This document shows, one piece after another, positions 8,586 to 17,047 of a stretch of DNA of 36,857 nt. The position numbers were made by a program, and so were the translations under genes. The notes beneath the pieces are model-generated. The model ran no database searches. It was not told the origin of the DNA and saw only the letters and a program-made list of their open reading frames with translations. Origin of the DNA: Planctomycetota bacterium (GTDB taxonomy: Bacteria > Planctomycetota > Planctomycetia > Gemmatales > Gemmataceae); NCBI GenBank assembly GCA_016872605.1, contig VGZI01000042.1:1-36857 (forward strand). The letters run 5' to 3'. Positions within the stretch are counted from its first letter, which is position 1, and the number at the start of each line of letters is the position of its first letter.

Positions 8586-8639
8586 CCCGAAGCGGAAGCG
8601 CAAAAGCACTTGCAAAGCCAGCATCGCTTACGCTTCGGG
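8586..8639. repeat. Hairpin repeat (CGAAGCGTAAGCG family), degenerate copy
   Basis: CCCGAAGCGGAAGCG at 8586-8600 pairs with CGCTTACGCTTCGGG at 8625-8639 with one mismatch. A cleaner member of the same family is at 24570-24622. Confidence 0.6.
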
Positions 8640-8732
8640 TTAGTAGCTCACGATCTTTGACCGAACAACGCACGACATCAAGATGACCAGCGAACGATGT
8701 GGCGGCGTGGAACCAACGCGTGCTTTGCGATA

Positions 8733-11700
8733 ATGACTGATTCCCGATGGCGAATGTGGTTGATTCTCCCCTTGGCTTTCGCGAGCCTTGCAGCGCCGGT
8801 GCGCGCGCAGTCGGCGACAAACCTGCCGCGCTATGACGTCGACGTCGTCTTGGATGTGTCCAACCGCCTTGTCCTGGTTCGCCAGAATGTGACCTGGACC
8901 AACGGGTCATCGGTCCCGGTTCAGCAAGTCGTGTTCAATGCCCATGCCCATTACAGCGTTCCGGACAAGGATATCGGGTTCCTTGCCAAGACGGCCGAGT
9001 TGCTGCGCATGTCGCCCAAGGAATCGATGAACCTCGATGGTCCGGTTCTGCATATGGAAGGGGTACGGCTGGGAACTCGGCCGGATGCCAGCGTCGAGGC
9101 GAGACATTTCTTTCCGCCCGACAATGCGACGGCGTTGACGGTCGTGTTGCCCGAGCCCGTAGGCCCAGGATCGTCGGTGACGGTGGAACTGGCATTTCAT
9201 TTGAAGCTGCCTCAAAAGAAAGGTCGCTGGGGCCAATGGGAAGGCATCACGACGTTGGCCCAGTGGCTTCCCGTGGTGGCAGTTCACGATCAGGGCCGAT
9301 GGCAACCGACGCCGTTCATACCCTGGCATCAGCCGTTCTACAACGAAGCTGGGCATTACCAGGTGAGGGTTCGGGTGCCAAGCGACCAGCGGTTGGCGGC
9401 GTCGGCTGCAGTGCGCCACGAAGTCGCGGTCAAGGACGGCTGGAAGGAAGTCGAATTTGAACCGATCTGCGCGCGCGATTTCGCGCTGGTGGCGAGTGCG
9501 CGTTTTCAGGAGTGGACCACGACTGCCGACGGCGTCAAGATTCGCTGCCTGGCGCCGGCGGAACATGAGTTTCATGCGCGGTCTCTGGTCGCCGCCGCCG
9601 CCGAGGCAATTCCGATCTACAACAAGTGGTTTGGCCGCTATCCGTACCCGCAGTTCACCATCGTAGAAGGCTCGCTCGGCTGGGCCGGCAACGAGTGCGG
9701 CGGGCTCGTGATCATCGACGATCGCATCTTCAATATGCCGACCATCGCCAAAAAATACCCGATTTATCTACTGCAGCACGAACTTGCGCACCAGTGGTGG
9801 TACAACGTCGTCGGCACCAACGGCTACGCCGAGACCTGGATGGACGAAGGACTCGCGACGTACTTCAGTCATCGCCTTGCCGACCGAACGCTCGGCAGAA
9901 ACAACGAACTGCTCGATTATCCGGTCGGCCTGCGCTGGCTGCCGAACATCCATCGTGACGATTTTCGCAACGTTACCATGATCGGCGCCTGGGCGCGCGG
10001 TCAGGCGCATCCCGTCGTGCAGGAAATGCCCAAATACGAGCATCTCGCCAACCTGACGGCATCCACGTACGATCGCGGCAGCAAGGTCGTCGGGCTGATC
10101 GAGCAGCGTCTCGGCGAACCGGGCTTCGACGCGTTCATGCGCGGCATCTATCGCAAGTATCGATTCCGCATCCTGCGCGTCGCCGAGTTTCAGAAGGAAC
10201 TCGAAGCTTACACGAAGTACTCGTGGGACGAATTCTTCCGCCACTGGGTCCACAGCACGGGGCAGTGCGATTGGGCCATCGATCGCGTCGAGATCAACGA
10301 CCGGCTGCCCAGCGTGTTCCAGCGCAAATCAAGCCGATCCGCGGAGGCCGTGAAGGTCGCGATCTATCTCAAGCAACAAGGCGACTTCAACGAACCGACG
10401 GTGGTCGGCTTCCGCATGCTCGACGGCAACGATTACCAGATTCGCATCCCGATTCATCCGAACACGCCTGTCTTGCAAATTGACGAGCTATCGGCCATCG
10501 TCACGTGCATTAGCGACGATTCCGGGGGCAAGCAACGTTCGAGCGTGAAGGTCGAGATCACGCTGCCGCACGAGCCGGTACAGATCTCGGTTGATCCGGA
10601 TCGCGTGTTGCTCGATAAGTGTCCGACGAATAACCACTGGAAGCGGCAATTCCGCTGGCGTTTGACGCCGTTCTACACGATGCTCGACGAAGTTGACGTG
10701 GCCAACGCGCACGATCGGTGGAACGTCAACGCGGGGACGTGGCTGTATTTCGCTTCGTACAACGATCCATGGTACACCAAGTCGCTCATGGGCGGCCTCC
10801 GCGCGGGCGTCTTTCGCACACAGGAGATCAACGCGGGCGTGTTCCTCGCGTATCGCGCCAACGATCGCAACATTGTCGCCGGCGCGGATTTCTTTTGGGA
10901 TCACGTGCTGCATCCGCGCATGCAAGTCGGCATGTCTCTGGAGAAATCGCTGGCGACCATGGGCAACGCCGATATCCCGTGCAGCCGGGGCGTAGTTTTC
11001 GGCCGGTACGTTCTGATGCAAAGAAGCGCGCTCTACTTGCCTCCGTTCGAGTATGTCGAGTTGTTCGGCGTCGTGCAAAATCGCTGCATGCCCGACCCGA
11101 AAGTGCCGACTCCCGGCGCCGACCTATTCCGCGATCGCACGGCGTTCGGCTTGCATTACCACAAGAACCTGATGACCCCATATTGGGATGCTGAAGGTGG
11201 GTTCTCTGTCGATCTGACGTATCAGTACGGCGTGCCGATCTTCGGAAACGATCGCGATTTTCAGCAGGCGTATGGACAGGTTGCAACCGTCAAGGGGCTG
11301 GGATTCGTCAACGACTGGTTCAGTCATGGCCCCGTGCGTGATTGGCTGGCCGACACGCGCGTGGCCGCTCGCATCGGCGGAGCGGCGGCACTGCCGGATA
11401 ACGGACAGTTCTTCGCACTCGGCGGCGGCGACAATTTCCGCGGCTTTGATCTTTACGAACGGCAAGGCAACATGCTGTGGATCGGCAGCGTCGAGTGGCG
11501 CGTGCCGATCCTGAGCAACACCCACTTCGACTTTCTCGACCATGTCGGCGGCGTGCGCAACGTCTATGTCGCTCCGTTCTACGACGTCGGCAACGCTTAC
11601 CTCAATGGGCAACCGCTCGGCAACATCGCTCATGCCGTCGGCGCCGGCCTGCGCGTCGACGTCACCTGGCTCGGCCTCATCGAACGCACCTCCTTGCGTT

Positions 11701-11771
11701 TCGATATCGCCAAAACCGTCAACGGCAACTACCCCTGGCAGTTCTGGTTCGGCATTCAGCATCCGTTCTAA
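8733..11771 (+). CDS. M1-family metallopeptidase fused to an Omp85-type outer-membrane beta-barrel
   Basis: The product has 1012 residues from the ATG at 8733, which opens a good signal peptide (MTDSRWRMWLILPLAFASLA, ending near VRAQS); an in-frame ATG at 8697 is also possible. Residues 30-560 form an M1 (aminopeptidase N-like) domain: the zinc site HELAH at 349-353 and Glu372 in WMDEG have the exact HEXXH-X18-E spacing. The substrate loop reads GWAGNECGG where classical members have GAMEN. From about residue 640 the sequence changes to alternating barrel strands and contains GGGDNFRGF (compare GGxxSVRGY of BamA/Omp85), FYDVGNAYL, VGAGLRVDV and a C-terminal Phe. The inference is a peptidase tethered to the outer membrane by its own barrel, or displayed through it. 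A hairpin follows directly after the stop. Confidence 0.88.
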   Translation: MTDSRWRMWLILPLAFASLAAPVRAQSATNLPRYDVDVVLDVSNRLVLVRQNVTWTNGSSVPVQQVVFNAHAHYSVPDKDIGFLAKTAELLRMSPKESMNLDGPVLHMEGVRLGTRPDASVEARHFFPPDNATALTVVLPEPVGPGSSVTVELAFHLKLPQKKGRWGQWEGITTLAQWLPVVAVHDQGRWQPTPFIPWHQPFYNEAGHYQVRVRVPSDQRLAASAAVRHEVAVKDGWKEVEFEPICARDFALVASARFQEWTTTADGVKIRCLAPAEHEFHARSLVAAAAEAIPIYNKWFGRYPYPQFTIVEGSLGWAGNECGGLVIIDDRIFNMPTIAKKYPIYLLQHELAHQWWYNVVGTNGYAETWMDEGLATYFSHRLADRTLGRNNELLDYPVGLRWLPNIHRDDFRNVTMIGAWARGQAHPVVQEMPKYEHLANLTASTYDRGSKVVGLIEQRLGEPGFDAFMRGIYRKYRFRILRVAEFQKELEAYTKYSWDEFFRHWVHSTGQCDWAIDRVEINDRLPSVFQRKSSRSAEAVKVAIYLKQQGDFNEPTVVGFRMLDGNDYQIRIPIHPNTPVLQIDELSAIVTCISDDSGGKQRSSVKVEITLPHEPVQISVDPDRVLLDKCPTNNHWKRQFRWRLTPFYTMLDEVDVANAHDRWNVNAGTWLYFASYNDPWYTKSLMGGLRAGVFRTQEINAGVFLAYRANDRNIVAGADFFWDHVLHPRMQVGMSLEKSLATMGNADIPCSRGVVFGRYVLMQRSALYLPPFEYVELFGVVQNRCMPDPKVPTPGADLFRDRTAFGLHYHKNLMTPYWDAEGGFSVDLTYQYGVPIFGNDRDFQQAYGQVATVKGLGFVNDWFSHGPVRDWLADTRVAARIGGAAALPDNGQFFALGGGDNFRGFDLYERQGNMLWIGSVEWRVPILSNTHFDFLDHVGGVRNVYVAPFYDVGNAYLNGQPLGNIAHAVGAGLRVDVTWLGLIERTSLRFDIAKTVNGNYPWQFWFGIQHPF

Positions 11772-11828
11772 CCGCTTGCGGCTTCGCGCTCGCACCGGGG
11801 CGCCCCGCGAGCGCGAAGCCGCAAGCGG
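11772..11828. repeat. REP-like palindrome (CCGCTTGCGG family), convergent-gene hairpin
   Basis: A perfect inverted repeat of two 22-nt arms (11772-11793 and 11807-11828) around a 13-nt loop that itself contains GGGGCGCCCC. It starts 1 nt after the peptidase-barrel stop and ends 7 nt before the stop of the convergent gene at 11836, so it can act as a bidirectional terminator. A near-identical copy is at 23372-23429. Copies with the same outer core flank the RAYT-like gene. Confidence 0.9.
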
Positions 11829-11835
11829 CGCTGCC

Positions 11836-12729
11836 TCACTTCTTCTTGACATCGCTTTGAATCTGAGACGCCTCGACGCTGATGTCAAGCGTTGCCGATG
11901 CGCCCGGAGCATCGGGGATCGTGGCGTTGCCGGCCATGCGCATCTTCATCTGCATCTTTCCCGCCTCGGTGGCGCCGTCGATGCATGTGTCGAGCGTCAA
12001 GTCCAGAACAATCTTGACCCCGTCGCCGAACACAAGAGTTCCTTTGCCTTCGCCGATGCTAGTGATCGGTATCTCGATGCTGAACTTCAACTCGCCGTAC
12101 TGTCGTCCGTCTCTCTTGTAGGCTTTCATCAGCTTTCCCTGCCCTGCAGATTTGGCGACATTGAGCTTCATTGGCCCTTGTTTAGCCAGCTCTTGGACAA
12201 CTTTGGGCATGTCGATCTTCCACGATCCACCCACGGCGACAGCGCCGTTGGGAAGGAGAAGCCGCTCGAGCTCGGCATCCGTCTCAGATTTCTTGCTAAA
12301 CTCCTTGGCTAGAGCGGCTGCCGTGGTCGCATCGATCGTGCCGCCGCCTTTGTACATGAAGGTGTATGACCCGTCTTTTTTCTCGATGAGGACGGTTTTG
12401 CCTTGAAGGGCGCTTTCTTGCAGGCGGTCGTCGGTGCTGCGTTCGGCTTTCGTGTATTGGCGTTGCAGTTTGGTCGGTGGTTTTCCCGGCTGGCGTTCAA
12501 GAACGGTCTCGACATAGATTTGATTGTCCTTGGTAACGTTGCGGTTGTCGACGACGACGTTGCCTCCGCCGTCCGTGACCGTAACTTTGGCGCTGGTGAT
12601 CTCGGATTTCGTGACGGCGACCGTCGCGCCGGCGTCGCGTTCCTTGAGCTTGATGGTATAGGTCTCTTGCGCCTGGCCTACGTTTACCCAGAACAACGAA
12701 CCGAGGACTGCCAACAGGACGGCATTCAT
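11836..12729 (-). CDS. Secreted protein of unknown function
   Basis: The product has 297 residues. The start at 12729 is chosen because it opens a signal peptide (MNAVLLAVLGSLFWVNVGQA, then QE) and has GGGGAAAACC upstream; an upstream in-frame extension to 12780 lacks these. The mature part is rich in Lys, Thr and Glu with amphipathic beta-strand patterns (YTIKLKERDAGATVAVTKSE and ISVEASQIQSDVKKK at the end). No catalytic motif or named domain is recognised. It is convergent with the peptidase-barrel gene and shares its terminator hairpin. Periplasmic or surface location is inferred from the signal peptide. Confidence 0.8.
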   Translation of the reverse strand: MNAVLLAVLGSLFWVNVGQAQETYTIKLKERDAGATVAVTKSEITSAKVTVTDGGGNVVVDNRNVTKDNQIYVETVLERQPGKPPTKLQRQYTKAERSTDDRLQESALQGKTVLIEKKDGSYTFMYKGGGTIDATTAAALAKEFSKKSETDAELERLLLPNGAVAVGGSWKIDMPKVVQELAKQGPMKLNVAKSAGQGKLMKAYKRDGRQYGELKFSIEIPITSIGEGKGTLVFGDGVKIVLDLTLDTCIDGATEAGKMQMKMRMAGNATIPDAPGASATLDISVEASQIQSDVKKK

Positions 12730-12913
12730 GGTTTTCCCCAAAAGAGTGTGACGAGCGAGAAATAATCGCAGCGTATGCACAAGATTAGTATCTGGGCATG
12801 GCGAGCCTCAGTCAACAAAGATCGAAGATAAACGGATGTTCCAATCCTAACGACTTCTCTTGTTTTGGCGGCTGCATGCGAACGACAAATAGCGCGGCAG
12901 TTTTCGATGCCAA

Positions 12914-12950
12914 ACCAGCCTTTGGCTGGCAATTCGTGATAGAATTGCCA
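12914..12950 (+). promoter_or_regulatory. Two overlapping, mutually exclusive hairpins upstream of the LEDR-motif gene
   Basis: CCAGCC-ttt-GGCTGG (12915-12929) and TGGCAATTC-gtgata-GAATTGCCA (12927-12950, perfect 9-bp stem) share bases 12927-12929, so only one can form at full length. They lie about 120 nt before the ATG at 13071. The regulatory meaning is speculative, and either may belong to the upstream promoter region. Confidence 0.35.
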
Positions 12951-13070
12951 GAGAATAGTGCGATAACGAAAAGGAGGTCGACCCGTTGAAGTAGTGTCGC
13001 GCTCCTTGTTTAGCGCCCGGCGGGCGCGACGGGAACGCCGATCGTGTTGGCTTGGAATCGGAGAGAAGAG

Positions 13071-15554
13071 ATGCAGTCGTTCTTTCGCCGGGTGTGGAAC
13101 GCATTGGTGTCCGGCAGCCAGAAGCGCAAGACAAATCCGACGCAACGGCTGATGGTCGAGGCCCTCGAGGATCGCTGCACGCCGGCGGGCACCGTCAGCG
13201 GCGTGGTGTACCTCAATGAGCCGGACAACGGGCTCATCGGCGCATCGATTCACTTGAGCGGCACCCCCACTGCGGCGCCGATCATTCCAGTCAACCTGAC
13301 TGCGCTAACCGACGCTAACGGAGCGTTCAGCTTCACCGGTCTCCCTGCCGGCAGTTACCACATCAGCACCGGGCCGTTTACCGGCCTCGTCGGCACCGTC
13401 AAGATCGGCAGCGTCACGTCGTCACCAGATGTCGTGATCGACTCGCCGGTCGTGGTGGGCGGCGTGACTTCGGTCGTCGCGCAAGGCGGCATGGATCCGA
13501 ACCTGATCACGCTGCAGATGTTCTTGAACACCTCGCCAGAGAATAACTTCCCGTTCCAGTCCGCGGTCGGCGCCGGCACGCCCAACAACACGCCATTCGT
13601 CAAGGTCGCCATTCCGGATCAGGTGCTCGGCAAGAGCGTCGCGATCTCCAGCGCCGTGCAGTCGGGCCGCATCGCCACCATCACCACGTCGGCGGCGCAT
13701 GGATTCGACGTTGGGCAATCCGTGACGATCGCCGGTGTCAGTCAGGCCGGCTACAACGGAACTTTCATCATTCGATCCGTGACAAGCACGACCTTCAAGT
13801 ATCTTGCCAACTCGGCTGGCCTAGGCGCGTCCAGCGGCGGAACGGCTAGCGTCGGCGCGACGCGCACCATCGACCTCGCCGGGTATTTCGCCGATCCCAC
13901 GATCACCGAGAGCTCGGTGACCATGAACATCAGTGACCGCGGCGTTGCCAAGCAGATCAACCTCACGCTCACCGACGCGGCAACGCCCCAGGCCGTCGCC
14001 AACTTCTACGACTATGTCAACGCCGGCGCTTACGACAACAACTTCTTCTTCCGCAACACCAGCACCGCCGGCGACGGCATCGACATCATTCAGGCCGGGC
14101 GAGCGATCATGACGAACGGCAATCGGCCCACCGTCGGATCGACAAGCTTTCCGACGATTCCGGACGAGATCGCCGCGCTCAACCTCAAGGGGACGATCGC
14201 CACGGCAAACAACGGGTCGGCCAATAGTGCCAGCGACCAGTTCTTCTTCAACACGTCAAACAATCCGGGGCTCGACCACTTGCCGTCCGCAACGCAGGAT
14301 CAGCAGGGCTACACTGTGTTCGGCAGGGTCGCCGATACTGCGTCGCAGGCCGTACTCGACAGCTTGACCGCGGTCGCCACCAGCAATTTCAGCGGATCGT
14401 CCACGATCGCGGCGGTGAGCGGCGCGACCGAGTCGGGCAACACCGTCACCATCACAACAACAAGCGCTCATCGCTTGATGGTGGGCCAGAGTGTCACGAT
14501 CAGCTCCGTCAACGTCGCGGGCTACAACGGCTCGTTCACCATCACCAGCGTGCCCAGCGCGACAACCTTTACCTACACCAACACGGTCGCGGGCCTGGCC
14601 AACTCAGGCAACGGAACCGCGACCGGCACCGGGTTCCTCATCAACCAGCTTCCGCTCGACGGCAGTCCGCTCACCGATTTCCCGACCGACGCGTCCAAGT
14701 ATTTGATCATCAACAACGTCGTCATCAACAAGCGCGACGATTTCCTGACCTATTCGATCGAAAGCAACAGCAATGCCGCCGTCGCCACGGCGACGTTAAC
14801 CAACGAGCATCTGAAACTGACTGCGCTCACCGCCGGGACAACGCAGATCACCGTCAAGGCAACCGATCGATTCGGCAACAGCACCGTCGAGACCTTCACC
14901 GTCACCGTCCCCAACGATCACGACCCGGTCATCAGCAGCAATGGCGGCGGAGCGACGGCGTCGATCGGTATCAGCGAGAACTCCATCGCTGTCACCACCG
15001 TCACCGCAACGGACGCCGACGCCGTCTCGACGCTGACGTATGGCATCTCGGGCGGGGCCGATGCGGCCAAGTTCAGCATCAATCCCGCCAGCGGCTCGTT
15101 GACGTTCATCACAGCCCCGGACTTCGAGGCGCCGACCGATGCCAATTCAAACAACGTCTACGAAGTGACGGTCCAGGTCTCCGACGGCACGCGCAGCGAC
15201 ACGCAAGCCATCAGCGTCAATATCTTCGGGGTCAACGACAATAACCCGGTCATCACCAGCAACGGCGGCGGCGCCACCGCGGCGGTCACGATTCCGGAAG
15301 GCACTACAGCCGTAACCACCGTCACCGCCACCGACGCCGACCTCCCCGGCGACACATTGGCGTATAGCATCAATGGAGGCGACGATGCCATTGCGTTCAC
15401 CATCGGCTCCTCGTCCGGCGCCCTGGCATTCATCAGCGCGCCGTTCGTGGCGTCGCCGGGCGATCTCAACGGCGACAATGTCTACGAAGTCATCGTGCAA
15501 GTCTCCGACGGGGCCCACACCACGACCCAGGCAATCAGCGTTACCGTGATGTGA
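13071..15554 (+). CDS. Large secreted surface protein: LEDR N-terminal motif, cyclophilin-like domain, cadherin-like repeats
   Basis: The product has 827 residues. The ATG at 13071 follows GAGAGAAGAG; a TTG at 13044 is an alternative. Residues 29-41 (VEALEDRCTPAG) are the N-terminal motif typical of large exported planctomycete proteins. Domains in order: a carboxypeptidase-regulatory-like beta domain (about 43-130), a 65-residue VGQSVTI repeat (191-263), a cyclophilin-type peptidyl-prolyl isomerase domain (265-550), a BIG2-like Ig domain (555-613), and two cadherin-like repeats (616-722 and 725-827). The cyclophilin domain shows NFYDYVNAGAYDNNFFFRN, IIQAG, SASDQFFFNTSNN and YTVFGRV. A second VGQSVTI repeat (445-520) is inserted inside it. 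The protein ends abruptly after the second cadherin repeat, without an anchor. Confidence 0.88.
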   Translation: MQSFFRRVWNALVSGSQKRKTNPTQRLMVEALEDRCTPAGTVSGVVYLNEPDNGLIGASIHLSGTPTAAPIIPVNLTALTDANGAFSFTGLPAGSYHISTGPFTGLVGTVKIGSVTSSPDVVIDSPVVVGGVTSVVAQGGMDPNLITLQMFLNTSPENNFPFQSAVGAGTPNNTPFVKVAIPDQVLGKSVAISSAVQSGRIATITTSAAHGFDVGQSVTIAGVSQAGYNGTFIIRSVTSTTFKYLANSAGLGASSGGTASVGATRTIDLAGYFADPTITESSVTMNISDRGVAKQINLTLTDAATPQAVANFYDYVNAGAYDNNFFFRNTSTAGDGIDIIQAGRAIMTNGNRPTVGSTSFPTIPDEIAALNLKGTIATANNGSANSASDQFFFNTSNNPGLDHLPSATQDQQGYTVFGRVADTASQAVLDSLTAVATSNFSGSSTIAAVSGATESGNTVTITTTSAHRLMVGQSVTISSVNVAGYNGSFTITSVPSATTFTYTNTVAGLANSGNGTATGTGFLINQLPLDGSPLTDFPTDASKYLIINNVVINKRDDFLTYSIESNSNAAVATATLTNEHLKLTALTAGTTQITVKATDRFGNSTVETFTVTVPNDHDPVISSNGGGATASIGISENSIAVTTVTATDADAVSTLTYGISGGADAAKFSINPASGSLTFITAPDFEAPTDANSNNVYEVTVQVSDGTRSDTQAISVNIFGVNDNNPVITSNGGGATAAVTIPEGTTAVTTVTATDADLPGDTLAYSINGGDDAIAFTIGSSSGALAFISAPFVASPGDLNGDNVYEVIVQVSDGAHTTTQAISVTVM

Positions 15555-15565
15555 TTCCGTTTCCT

Positions 15566-15613
15566 GTTTACGTTTAGCCCTCGCACAGCGCCACCCGAGC
15601 GCTAAACGTAAAC
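15566..15613. repeat. Hairpin repeat (CGTTTAGCGC family)
   Basis: GTTTACGTTTAGCCCTCG pairs with CGAGCGCTAAACGTAAAC with one mismatch. It begins 12 nt after the stop of the surface-protein gene. A related hairpin at 35802-35839 lies between convergent htrA-like and queC genes. Confidence 0.8.
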
Positions 15614-15638
15614 GCAACGCATGTCAAACCAGGCAAGA

Positions 15639-15667
15639 TATGCCGGCCCCCGGCATAATCCATTTTT
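15639..15667 (+). terminator. Probable intrinsic terminator after the LEDR-motif gene
   Basis: A perfect 8-bp stem (TATGCCGG, loop ccc, CCGGCATA) is followed by AATCCATTTTT. It is about 85 nt downstream of the stop at 15554 and upstream of the BBP7-type gene. Confidence 0.6.
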
Positions 15668-15766
15668 CCCGAATAATCGGAAAGTTCGGCAAAGCATCTC
15701 GCCGAAGATAATCCCAGCGATTCAGGTCGTTTTCATCGCGAAGATTCCACGCCAGAGGATTTGGGA

Positions 15767-16990
15767 ATGATGCGTCGAATGGCGATCACGCTGGCCGTGT
15801 TGTGCATCGGGATCGGATCGGCACGTGCCCAAGCGCCCGAGGATGGCCCGCCGGTGCTCGGCCCCGTACGCGAACCCGGGCCTTTGGCGTCGTTTCTGCG
15901 CACGCCGTCAGGTCCTGTTCTTCCGAGCGATGGCCGATTTTGGATCGCCGGCGACTATCTGGTGGCGTTCCTGCGCGGCACAAACTTGCCCGCGCTAGTG
16001 ACGACGAGTGAACCGGGCACGACCAAGCTCAACGCCGGCGTCATCGGTCTCGGCAGCACCAGCACGCTCTTCGGCCCCGGCTGGGTCAACGACGACATTC
16101 GTTCGGGCGTTCGCCTACAGACGGGCTATTGGTTTAACTCCTCTCAGACGCTCGGCATCGAAGCCGGCTTCATGGTCATCGAAGGCCAGTCCGCGTCGTT
16201 CGTCGGCAACTCCGACGCTTTTCCGATTCTCGCTCGCCCCTTCTTCAACACAGAGACCGGTGTCCAGGGATCCCACGTGATCGCCTTTCCTGGATTCTCG
16301 AACGGCTCCATCGATATTCGCGTCGTCTCGGCCAACTTTTGGGAGACACACGTCGATCTCAGCGAAAAAGCCATCGACACGGGCTGGTTCCGCCTCTATT
16401 CGCTCTTCGGCTATCGCTACTTCCGCTACGACGAATACCTCCGCGCCACCGAGATCATCAACCCGACTAATCGGAACTTCATCGCCGGCACGCAGATCGT
16501 CTCGACCGACAACTTCAACACACGCAATGAGTTTCACGGCATCGATCTGGGATTTCGCTCACAGTTCATCTGGGATCGCCTGACGATCGACGTGCTCACC
16601 AAGCTCGCCGTGGGCCGAATCAATCGCACGATCGACATCAACGGCCAGCAGACCATCTCAACGCCCGGCTTCGGCACAATCACCCGCGACGGCGGCGTGT
16701 TGGCGCTCGGCTCCAACAGTGGCCTGTCCTCCAGCGGCGACTGGAAAGTTCTGCCCGAAGCGGGCGTGAACCTCAACTGGCAGGTCGGCTCCAACCTCAA
16801 CATGCGCTTCGGCTATACCTTCATGCTGCTCAACGGTATCGCCAGAGTCGTCGACAAAGTCGACACGACGATCAACCCCAACTTCTTCCCCGGCGGCTCC
16901 AGCGCCGGCGTCGTGCGTCCTGCCAATAACAACGTCCGGTCCGACATGTGGATCCAATCCCTCAACGTCGGCCTCATCTGGACGTACTAG
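15767..16990 (+). CDS. BBP7-family outer-membrane beta-barrel protein
   Basis: The product has 407 residues. The ATG at 15767 has AGAGGA 7 nt upstream; another ATG follows at 15770. A signal peptide (MMRRMAITLAVLCIGIGSAR, then AQA) precedes a proline-rich linker. After the linker comes the characteristic opening FWIAGDYLVAFLRGTNLPALVTT, then LGIEAGFMVIEG, LYSLFGYRYFRYDEYL, a GIDLGFRSQF segment, LNMRFGYTFMLLNGIARVVD and a C-terminal LNVGLIWTY. This strand order is that of the planctomycete BBP7 porin-like family, a predicted barrel of the outer membrane. The substrate is unknown. It lies 212 bp downstream of the LEDR-motif gene on the same strand, but a probable terminator separates them. Confidence 0.9.
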   Translation: MMRRMAITLAVLCIGIGSARAQAPEDGPPVLGPVREPGPLASFLRTPSGPVLPSDGRFWIAGDYLVAFLRGTNLPALVTTSEPGTTKLNAGVIGLGSTSTLFGPGWVNDDIRSGVRLQTGYWFNSSQTLGIEAGFMVIEGQSASFVGNSDAFPILARPFFNTETGVQGSHVIAFPGFSNGSIDIRVVSANFWETHVDLSEKAIDTGWFRLYSLFGYRYFRYDEYLRATEIINPTNRNFIAGTQIVSTDNFNTRNEFHGIDLGFRSQFIWDRLTIDVLTKLAVGRINRTIDINGQQTISTPGFGTITRDGGVLALGSNSGLSSSGDWKVLPEAGVNLNWQVGSNLNMRFGYTFMLLNGIARVVDKVDTTINPNFFPGGSSAGVVRPANNNVRSDMWIQSLNVGLIWTY

Positions 16991-17047
16991 ATCGTAGGCA
17001 TCACGCTCCGAGCATGTGACTTTTTTTCGTGGAATACGATTCCAATA

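Larger units (their letters stand above)
7801..8732. other. 932-bp intergenic region without a convincing gene
   Basis: The part nearest the DksA-like gene (about 7850-8060) is distinctly more AT-rich than the surroundings and probably holds its promoter. I could not place -35/-10 boxes with confidence. Two hairpin repeats (8265-8323 and 8586-8639) sit downstream. A 185-residue minus-strand frame (8353-8910) crosses the second repeat and runs into the peptidase gene; its composition is not protein-like, so I do not call it. Confidence 0.6.

Noticed and set aside
8353-8910. 185-residue minus-strand frame upstream of the peptidase-barrel gene
   Set aside because: It has no family motif, spans a hairpin repeat and overlaps the signal-peptide coding region of the peptidase. 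Its N-terminal part is Arg/Pro/Gly-rich shadow sequence.
16991-17047. T-run near 17020 considered as a terminator for the BBP7 gene
   Set aside because: There is a run of T residues but no convincing stem before it, so I left it out of the feature list.
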